Part shown: piece by piece, positions 15,062 to 19,769 of the stretch
Layout: the number at the start of each line of letters is the position of its first letter
Position numbering within the stretch: position 1 is the stretch's first letter
Notes under the pieces: generated by a model
What the model was told of the DNA's origin: nothing
What the model saw: the letters and a program-made list of their open reading frames with translations, nothing else
Databases searched by the model: none
Made by a program: the position numbers and the translations under genes
Source: SIG440 sp045645905
Lineage (GTDB): Bacteria > Bacillota > Clostridia > Monoglobales > Monoglobaceae
Direction: 5' to 3'
DNA length: 19,769 nucleotides
Assembly (NCBI GenBank): GCA_045645905.1
Contig: JAZRJT010000055.1
Span: forward strand, 1-19,769

Positions 15062-15787
15062 CTAAATCTTTACCGTTGCAGTATGCGGTCTGTGGTCGGA
15101 TGCAACAATGCCGGGAATATCCGCCGATACAACCTCAACATCTTTACTTACAAATATGTAGTCAATTTTACATCTTGGATTATCTGACGGAAAGCTGTGC
15201 AAAGGTTCGGAAAACAAATCTGCCGTATCCTTCATTCTCTCGCGTATCGGGTTTAAAATTTCATTATCAGGTCTTAAATTAAAATCTCCCATAAGGATGC
15301 ATTTTTCACTTTCAAGATTTTTAATCACAGTATCAACCGCATTTCTTTGTTCATCAGGATTAAGACCAAAATGTGTAACAAGAACAGTTATTCCGCCTTC
15401 AAGCTTTGCTTTCAAAAGACATCTTGTTTCATAATGGCGCGGGATTGTACCTGTTTCATCCATTTGAACTTCCATCTTTTTTTCAGGGTCGGGAATCATT
15501 ATTGTTTCGGCACTTAAAATAGGAAGTTTCGAAAGAAAGCCGTTGCCGTAAGGATTTGCACCTCTTACATCAAGTGCTTTTGCAAAATAGTGGTGCTCCA
15601 TACCCGTAAGCTCTGACAAGGTAGCCACCTGATCTGTAAATTCCTCTTCAATACCCTTGTTACGCATTTCATTTAGACCAACAATGTCAGCTTCGCATTT
15701 TTTTATTGCATCCGCCATAATCTGAAAATCGATTTTCTGTTCGATATAGTTAAGGCAATGCTGTGTGTTAAATGACATAATTTTCAT
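15062..15787 (-). CDS. Endonuclease/exonuclease/phosphatase (EEP) family protein
   Basis: This 241-residue Mg-dependent hydrolase has the DNase I-like EEP fold. Motifs in order are FNTQH near residue 6, the metal-binding Glu40 in VGLNEMRN, His139 in VTHFGL, Asp168/Asn170 in MGDFNLRPDN, Asp209 in IDYIF, and the terminal SDHRPH with Asp231-His232. It has no signal peptide, so it is probably cytosolic. The substrate may be a phosphodiester in a nucleotide, lipid or sugar; the sequence does not decide. I chose the ATG at 15787 (MKIMSF) with AGGAGTGA upstream. This start overlaps the end of the HAD gene by 20 nt, indicating translational coupling. Confidence 0.9.
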   Translation of the reverse strand: MKIMSFNTQHCLNYIEQKIDFQIMADAIKKCEADIVGLNEMRNKGIEEEFTDQVATLSELTGMEHHYFAKALDVRGANPYGNGFLSKLPILSAETIMIPDPEKKMEVQMDETGTIPRHYETRCLLKAKLEGGITVLVTHFGLNPDEQRNAVDTVIKNLESEKCILMGDFNLRPDNEILNPIRERMKDTADLFSEPLHSFPSDNPRCKIDYIFVSKDVEVVSADIPGIVASDHRPHTATVKI

Positions 15788-16490
15788 TTTTATCACTCCT
15801 GTTATTTTCAAGAATTTCATTTATTTTAAAAAGTTTATCAATTTCATACGTAATGGGAATATCACTCTTGTTAATCCTATGTCCAGGATTAAACCAGCAA
15901 GTATCAATACCTGCAAGAAATCCGCCTTTTATGTCGCTGGTAAGACTATCTCCTATTATAAGAACTTCTTTTTTATTTGTAATACCAAGTTTTTCAAAAA
16001 CATAATCAAAATATTCTTTGTTCGGTTTTTCAGCACCAACATTTTCTGATATAAAAATCGCATCAAATATCTTATCAAGCCCCGAAAGTCGCAACTTTTT
16101 ATCCTGTGCAACCCTTGTGCCGTTTGTAACACCAGCAATTGTGTACTTGCCCTTTTGGGAAAGAAGTACTTCTTTTGCGTTATTTACAAACTCAATGTGG
16201 TCACCAAGTGTTATCTGGTAGTCATCATTAAACTTTTCGGCAATGCTAACATCTGCACCAATTATTTCAAAAAAATCTCTGAATCTTCCTATTAAAATTT
16301 CTGCCTTGGTAAGTTCATTTCTTTCAAGCTTTTGCCAGTATTTTGCATTAATTTGCGAATACATCTTTAACATTTCATCACTGCATTCACCAATTTCGTA
16401 TTTTTTGAATAAAGTTCTTATCGCATATGCCTCTGATGCAAGGAAATCAAGTATTGTTCCGTCTATATCCCACAACAGGTATTTATACAT
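15768..16490 (-). CDS. HAD family phosphatase, YjjG type (pyrimidine 5'-nucleotidase-like)
   Basis: This 240-residue haloacid dehalogenase hydrolase resembles YjjG, a nucleotidase acting on non-canonical pyrimidine monophosphates and dUMP/dTMP. Motif I is WDIDGTI with nucleophile Asp8 and acid/base Asp10, motif II is Thr122 in VTNGT, motif III is Lys155 in AEKPNKE, and motif IV is GDSLTSDIKG near 180-189. The long helical cap after motif I is the C1 type. The start ATG at 16490 follows AAGGTGGA; an in-frame start seven codons earlier lacks that site. It heads the three-hydrolase operon behind a promoter at 16524-16552 and overlaps the EEP gene. YjjG function is inferred from family resemblance. 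Confidence 0.88.
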   Translation of the reverse strand: MYKYLLWDIDGTILDFLASEAYAIRTLFKKYEIGECSDEMLKMYSQINAKYWQKLERNELTKAEILIGRFRDFFEIIGADVSIAEKFNDDYQITLGDHIEFVNNAKEVLLSQKGKYTIAGVTNGTRVAQDKKLRLSGLDKIFDAIFISENVGAEKPNKEYFDYVFEKLGITNKKEVLIIGDSLTSDIKGGFLAGIDTCWFNPGHRINKSDIPITYEIDKLFKINEILENNRSDKNENYVI

Positions 16491-16523
16491 TTTAATTCCA
16501 CCTTCAAGCATATATTTTAAGTT

Positions 16524-16552
16524 ATTTTACCACATATTTTTGCAAAGTTCAA
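16524..16552 (-). promoter_or_regulatory. Predicted promoter of the three-hydrolase operon
   Basis: On the minus strand TTGAAC (16552-16547), a 17-nt spacer and TAAAAT (16529-16524) lie between the MATE terminator and the HAD gene. Confidence 0.6.
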
Positions 16553-16562
16553 TATAAATTTA

Positions 16563-16587
16563 AAAGCACTTCAACAAGAAGTGCTTT
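16563..16587 (-). terminator. Terminator overlapping the MATE gene stop codon
   Basis: AAAGCACTT (16563-16571) pairs with AAGTGCTTT (16579-16587) around a 7-nt loop, followed on the minus strand by a T-rich stretch (TAAATTTATA). The stop codon of the MATE gene is inside the hairpin. Confidence 0.7.
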
Positions 16588-17950
16588 CGTTAAATTGAGA
16601 TATTTTCTTCTTTTCTTTTTTGAAAAGTATAACAAACATAGTAAAGTGCAAAAGCGTTGTACCTATCCACGAAATCGGGTAGCATAAAAACAATACTTCA
16701 AATGTATGTACCGCTTTAAACGCAGTTAACAGCCAGATAATACGTATACCGCAAACGCCAATAATGGACGTTATCATATTTATAAATGATGCCCCCATAC
16801 CGCGAAGCACACCGCTCATAACATTCAAAAATCCCATTAGTCCGTACACATATCCAAGCAAATGAAACTTTCGCAGTCCATATGCAAAAACCTCAGGTTC
16901 ATCGGGTGCATACAAGCCTATCAAAAATTCTCCACCGAAAAATGTTATAATACTTTGTATACCCCAAATACAAATAACATAAATAAGAGAAATTGTAAGT
17001 GTTTTTTTGATACGGTCAAATTTTTTTGCACCGAAATTCTGGCTTGTAAAAACCATAGCCGACTGATACATACTGTTAAGCATAACAGTATAAAAATCTG
17101 TTATACTTGTTGTTGCCGCACTGCCTGCAATTGCCGCCGCACCAAAGCTGTTTATACCCGACTGCACCAGTATGTTTGATATAGAATATACCGAACTCTG
17201 AATTCCCGAAGGCAAACCAAATCTTAAAATTCTAAAAAATGGTTTTTTATAAAACCTTATTTTTTTTAATGATATTCTCATTTCATCAGTCTCGCGACAA
17301 AGAATATACATAATGCAAACAGCAGTAAAAATCTGCGAAATAACAGTTGCAGTTGCAACTCCGCTTGCCCCCATATGCAGTACACAAACAAAGAAAAGAT
17401 TAAGCACCACATTAATAACGCCCGATATGGTCACAATGTAAAGCGCACGCTTTGTATCGCCCTTGGCACGCAAAATTGCTGCGCCAAAGTTATATAATAA
17501 CGACGGTATGTAGCCGATAGCAGTAACCCGCAGATAAGCCGATGCCTCGGGATAAACCTCGTCAGGCACATCAACCATTGCCAGCAGAGGTCTGGTAAAG
17601 AAAAGACATATACATGAAATAATAAATCCCCCAAATACAGCTATTGCTATGGATGTATGGGAAGCTTTATGTATTTCATCCTTATGACCTGCCCCCAATT
17701 CGTGACCGAGAACAATTGTAGCACCTGCAGATAAGCCCAGGATAAAGTTTAGAAACAATCCTGAAACTACCGCACAGGTTCCAACTCCTGCTAACGCATT
17801 AGCCCCCGCAAATCTTCCTACAACAAGAATATCTGCCGCGCTGTATAATTGTTGCAGAACAGCAGTCAGCATATAAAGTGCTGAAAACTTAAGTATCTTT
17901 CCCCAAAGCGGACCATTAACCATATCAATAGTGTTATTTTTGCTTGACAT
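16571..17950 (-). CDS. MATE family multidrug/metabolite exporter
   Basis: This 459-residue inner-membrane protein has about 12 hydrophobic helices in two related halves, typical of MATE exporters that expel drugs or metabolites with sodium or protons. The N-terminal helix region (PLWGKILKFSALYML, then QQLYSAADILVVGRF) is the usual MATE signature, and the second half repeats the pattern (LRFGLPSGIQSSVYSISNILV). The length is normal. GAGGTGA precedes the ATG. The gene diverges from an AraC-type regulator, with a shared 168-bp control region holding direct repeats, so AraC-type control is likely though unproven. The substrate is unknown; MepA-like drug exporters are the nearest type by eye. Confidence 0.93.
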   Translation of the reverse strand: MSSKNNTIDMVNGPLWGKILKFSALYMLTAVLQQLYSAADILVVGRFAGANALAGVGTCAVVSGLFLNFILGLSAGATIVLGHELGAGHKDEIHKASHTSIAIAVFGGFIISCICLFFTRPLLAMVDVPDEVYPEASAYLRVTAIGYIPSLLYNFGAAILRAKGDTKRALYIVTISGVINVVLNLFFVCVLHMGASGVATATVISQIFTAVCIMYILCRETDEMRISLKKIRFYKKPFFRILRFGLPSGIQSSVYSISNILVQSGINSFGAAAIAGSAATTSITDFYTVMLNSMYQSAMVFTSQNFGAKKFDRIKKTLTISLIYVICIWGIQSIITFFGGEFLIGLYAPDEPEVFAYGLRKFHLLGYVYGLMGFLNVMSGVLRGMGASFINMITSIIGVCGIRIIWLLTAFKAVHTFEVLFLCYPISWIGTTLLHFTMFVILFKKEKKKISQFNESTSC

Positions 17951-17974
17951 ATTCTCACCTCTATCTTAGATATC

Positions 17975-17983
17975 ATTATAGCA
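17975..17983 (-). promoter_or_regulatory. Extended -10 promoter of the MATE gene
   Basis: On the minus strand TGCTATAAT (17983-17975) gives a perfect -10 with the extended TGn motif. No good -35 is present at the expected distance, which suits a promoter that needs an activator. Confidence 0.6.
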
Positions 17984-17989
17984 CAGCAA

Positions 17990-18023
17990 AACAATATGTA
18001 CATAGAATATTTGCAACAATATG
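17990..18023. promoter_or_regulatory. Direct repeats, candidate AraC-type operator
   Basis: AACAATATG occurs at 17990-17998 and 18015-18023, in the same orientation and 25 bp apart, just upstream of the MATE -10. AraC-family activators often bind paired direct repeats at this position. Assignment to the adjacent regulator is inference. Confidence 0.4.
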
Positions 18024-18054
18024 GATTTTTTGAAACAGAGTTTTACGTTTTTCG

Positions 18055-18083
18055 TTGAATTTATTTTCTTAATATGTTAGAAT
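18055..18083 (+). promoter_or_regulatory. Predicted promoter of the AraC-type regulator gene
   Basis: TTGAAT (18055-18060), a 17-nt spacer and TAGAAT (18078-18083) lie 35 nt before the chosen start. An upstream in-frame ATG at 18074 falls inside this promoter, which argues for the later start. Confidence 0.6.
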
Positions 18084-18118
18084 ATAAACATGTAAATTTG
18101 CAAGGTGAGGAAAATCAT

Positions 18119-18880
18119 ATGTTTAAGGATATAGAAAACTTAAAAATAAAAGATATATATAAAGGTGTTACAAGAAAGCATTTCTCAGTAATATGCCGAA
18201 AGAGTAATACCTTTGTGTTTCGTACAGCAGGCTGTTCGCGCTATACATTTTCGGATTATTCTATTGATGTCCATGCCGGCGAAATCATCTTTCTGCCCAC
18301 CGGCAGCAGTTACGAATATATTTCCCTTACTGATACCCCTTGCGAATATATTGCATTAAGATTTGATGCAGACCTGACAGACGCTTTGCCTTGCTCCTAT
18401 TCCTTTGACAACTTTCAGGATATTGATGAAGTCAAAAATAATCTTGTTGACTTATGGAAACTCGGCGGACAATATGAGCACTACAAATGTTATTCGCTTT
18501 TTTATAATATGCTGGCATACCTTGAAGGTCTTGAAAACCAGACGTACGCAGATAAAAAGAAATTCAACATAATTTCCCCTGCAGTTTCATATTTGAAAAA
18601 ACATATCTATGATTGTGATTTAAAAATCGAGACTCTACATATGCTCTGCGGTATATCAGGTGCATATTTCCGCAAAATCTTTCAATCAAATTATGGCACG
18701 AGTCCCCAAAAATATATTTTAGGAAAGCGACTCTCGCGTGCAAAATCCATTATTGACAACGGTGACTTCGACTCCATTTCGGAAATTGCAACTGCTGTCG
18801 GGTACAGTGACCCGCTTTATTTCAGCCGTGCATTTAAGAAGGCATACGGTGTTTCACCCTCACAATACGCAAAAGAATAA
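18119..18880 (+). CDS. AraC family transcriptional regulator
   Basis: This 253-residue regulator has a cupin-like N-terminal sensor domain (about 20-85, with DYSIDVHAGEIIFLPTGSSYEY) and a C-terminal AraC double helix-turn-helix (about 152-253). The first HTH lies near ETLHMLCGISGAYFRKIFQ, and the second near SEIATAVGYSDPLYFSRAFKKAYGVSPSQY, the family signature. The inducer is unknown. I chose the ATG at 18119, with GAGG 8 nt upstream. It is divergently transcribed from the MATE exporter, the most likely target. The stop is followed by the tRNA-Asn promoter. Confidence 0.93.
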   Translation: MFKDIENLKIKDIYKGVTRKHFSVICRKSNTFVFRTAGCSRYTFSDYSIDVHAGEIIFLPTGSSYEYISLTDTPCEYIALRFDADLTDALPCSYSFDNFQDIDEVKNNLVDLWKLGGQYEHYKCYSLFYNMLAYLEGLENQTYADKKKFNIISPAVSYLKKHIYDCDLKIETLHMLCGISGAYFRKIFQSNYGTSPQKYILGKRLSRAKSIIDNGDFDSISEIATAVGYSDPLYFSRAFKKAYGVSPSQYAKE

Positions 18881-18931
18881 ACATTAATTAAAGTTGTCAA
18901 AAAAAATATGTAAAATTTTCAAAAAGAGGTA

Positions 18932-18959
18932 TTGACTTTTTTAAAATTGGGAATATAAT
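18932..18959 (+). promoter_or_regulatory. Predicted promoter of tRNA-Asn
   Basis: TTGACT (18932-18937), a 16-nt spacer and a perfect TATAAT (18954-18959) lie 20 nt before the mature tRNA 5' end. Confidence 0.75.
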
Positions 18960-18979
18960 ATATATTGTAAATTTTATAT

Positions 18980-19055
18980 TCCTCCTTAGCTCAGTCGGTA
19001 GAGCGCATGACTGTTAATCATGATGTCGCTGGTTCAAGCCCGGCAGGGGGAGCCA
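18980..19055 (+). tRNA. tRNA-Asn (anticodon GTT)
   Basis: The gene folds as a complete 76-nt tRNA. The acceptor stem is TCCTCCT/AGGGGGA with one T·G pair, the D-arm has AGCTCAGTCGGTAGAGC, the anticodon stem is CATGA/TCATG with loop CTGTTAA and GTT at 19013-19015, and the T-loop is GGTTCAAGCC. The discriminator is G and CCA is encoded in the DNA. It has its own promoter and terminator and is a single-gene unit. Confidence 0.96.
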
Positions 19056-19058
19056 GAA

Positions 19059-19090
19059 AAAAGCACTTGCAATTTTGCAAGTGCTTTTTT
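19059..19090 (+). terminator. Rho-independent terminator of tRNA-Asn
   Basis: AAGCACTTGC pairs with GCAAGTGCTT around an AATTTT loop (19061-19086), flanked by an A run and a run of six T. It starts a few bases after the CCA end. Confidence 0.9.
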
Positions 19091-19094
19091 CAAC

Positions 19095-19224
19095 GATATA
19101 AATTCCTGACGGAATTTGCGATATACCTTCGGTACGATATATTACTGCGTAATACGATATGTTGCCTTCTGCAACAAGAAACGGAATTTATATCATATCG
19201 CACGAGCGAAAGCGAATATATCGC
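19095..19224. repeat. Multi-hairpin palindromic repeat downstream of tRNA-Asn
   Basis: This is a non-coding run of short hairpins joined by CGATATA-like spacers. The hairpins are AAATTCC/GGAATTT (19100-19117), TACC/GGTA (19124-19134), ATTAC/GTAAT (19141-19153) and GTTGC/GCAAC (19161-19175). Longer pairings enclose them: GATATAAATTCC (19095-19106) with GGAATTTATATC (19183-19194), and GCGATATA (19118-19125) with TATATCGC (19217-19224). The pattern matches, from memory, dispersed palindromic repeats of Clostridia genomes, which look like small non-autonomous mobile elements. The copy number cannot be tested here. Confidence 0.7.
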
Positions 19225-19268
19225 AAAAACAAAAGCATCTAAGCCATTCGGCTCTTCCAAAATTTGTT

Positions 19269-19412
19269 TTATGCCGCATTATCAGTTGCGAGAAATTCAT
19301 CAATGTCGTGCTCACATTCTGCATATGTGTCACCGCTGAAAATAAATTCGCCACTCAGGTTATATACCTCATAATGTCCGTTTACTGCGATGATATTAAA
19401 AAAGTTTTTCAT
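19269..19412 (-). CDS. Small protein, 47 residues, function unknown
   Basis: A short open reading frame encodes 47 residues, beginning MKNFFNIIAVNGHYEVYN and ending EFLATDNAA. The ATG at 19412 is preceded by AAAGGAGTGA with normal spacing, a strong ribosome site that supports real translation. The sequence reads as a small soluble β-rich unit (alternating polar and hydrophobic residues, NGHYEVYNLSGEFIFSG) followed by an acidic helix (AECEHDIDEFL). It has a single cysteine and no signal or membrane segment. I do not recognise the family. It lies between the palindromic repeat and the ClC-type gene, on the same strand as the latter, but separated by a terminator-like hairpin. Confidence 0.65.
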   Translation of the reverse strand: MKNFFNIIAVNGHYEVYNLSGEFIFSGDTYAECEHDIDEFLATDNAA

Positions 19413-19479
19413 ATATTAGTCACTCCTTTGATTTTGTCAATTCAATAATACATCATAAGGAGTACCATAAAACGAACAC

Positions 19480-19505
19480 AAAAAGCGGTAATTTTACGGC
19501 TTTTT
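19480..19505 (-). terminator. Probable terminator after the ClC-type gene
   Basis: AAAAAGC (19480-19486) pairs with GCTTTTT (19499-19505), with one inner mismatch and then a GTAA/TTAC helix. It has T tracts on both sides and could act in either direction. It lies just after the channel gene stop. Confidence 0.65.
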
Positions 19506-19509
19506 AAGT

Positions 19510-19769
19510 TTATTTATCAATATATTCTTCTTTTATCTTGGAATACAGAAATTTTTGGCTTTTGTAAAGTCCAAAGTATCCTGACATCATAAAGCTCACA
19601 CCACAAGCGATTGCAAATAAAAGAATTGAGCTGCCGACAAAAACTTCTATTGCAAGAAGTAGTGATGCAAAAGGACAGTTCACCACTCCGCAAAACAGAG
19701 CAACAAAGCCTATTGCCGCAGCAAAACCGGGGTCAAGACCCAAAAGTGCCCCTACAGCACATCCAAAGG
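19510..19769 (-). CDS. Voltage-gated chloride channel (ClC) family protein, C-terminal end
   Basis: The last ~86 residues of a membrane protein run off the window edge. The segment has the ClC pattern: a Gly/Ala-rich helix (FGCAVGALLGLDPGFAAAIGFVALF), then CGVVNCPFASLLLAIEVF, which matches the GVTxAPLTAIVLxxE region of ClC transporters, two more hydrophobic stretches, and a short basic/acidic tail (YSKIKEEYIDK). There is no CBS pair after the last helix, so it is a short bacterial-type ClC. Whether it is a channel or a Cl-/H+ (or F-/H+) exchanger cannot be told because the gating glutamate and selectivity regions lie outside. Confidence 0.82.
   Translation of the reverse strand, partial: FGCAVGALLGLDPGFAAAIGFVALFCGVVNCPFASLLLAIEVFVGSSILLFAIACGVSFMMSGYFGLYKSQKFLYSKIKEEYIDK

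Noticed and set aside
19007..19448. Plus-strand frames of about 110 codons starting in or after tRNA-Asn
   Set aside because: They run over the tRNA, its terminator, the palindromic repeat and the reverse of the 47-residue gene. No ribosome site.
1..19769. CRISPR array, prophage, insertion sequence or biosynthetic cluster
   Set aside because: No regularly spaced repeats, transposase, integrase, phage structural gene or synthase seen on either strand.

Overview
The window looks like a stretch of a low-GC Clostridia chromosome, probably a gut Oscillospiraceae/Ruminococcaceae-type anaerobe. The reasons are AT-rich intergenic DNA with consensus -35/-10 promoters, strong AGGAGG-type ribosome sites, a Rex repressor, a ruvX–DUF1292 pair, T-tailed hairpin terminators and the family make-up. 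The assignment is inferred from gene content; no marker gene fixes the species.

Layout. Left end, minus strand (1-1625): the N-terminal part of DNA topoisomerase III, a terminator, a DUF1292 protein and ruvX. Positions 1626-1990 are a 365-bp gene-free, AT-rich region with a promoter facing each way and two perfect DnaA boxes plus a third variant. Plus-strand operon (1991-8083): aconitase, a eukaryotic-type NADP isocitrate dehydrogenase, Rex, a P-loop/Asp23-like protein, an OGG1-type 8-oxoguanine glycosylase and a nitroreductase, closed by a strong terminator. Aconitase and IDH make 2-oxoglutarate and NADPH; Rex reads NADH/NAD+; the remaining genes suggest redox and oxidative-damage housekeeping.

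Minus strand (8154-17950): a cysteine-rich tandem zinc-ribbon-like protein sharing a transcript with an IMP dehydrogenase of the Tritrichomonas foetus type; KDG kinase and KDPG aldolase (kdgK, eda), an Entner-Doudoroff/uronate pair under a consensus promoter with an operator-like palindrome; a CPBP intramembrane protease-like protein; an NSS sodium symporter; an operon of three unrelated hydrolase folds (YjjG-like HAD, endonuclease/exonuclease/phosphatase, histidine phosphatase); and a MATE exporter. The exporter diverges from an AraC-type regulator at 18119-18880. The right end holds tRNA-Asn(GUU) with its promoter and terminator, a multi-hairpin palindromic repeat, a 47-codon small gene and the C-terminal end of a ClC-type chloride channel.

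The most striking non-coding feature is a 183-bp element present twice (1031-1213 and 11284-11466), each time between two minus-strand genes of an apparent operon (ruvX/DUF1292 and eda/kdgK). The copies differ at many positions, but the differences fall largely in paired stem positions and preserve pairing. In both, the ribosome binding site of the downstream gene is part of the terminal stem. This is what a structured RNA element or a structured mobile repeat would look like, and it is the best candidate here for something undescribed.
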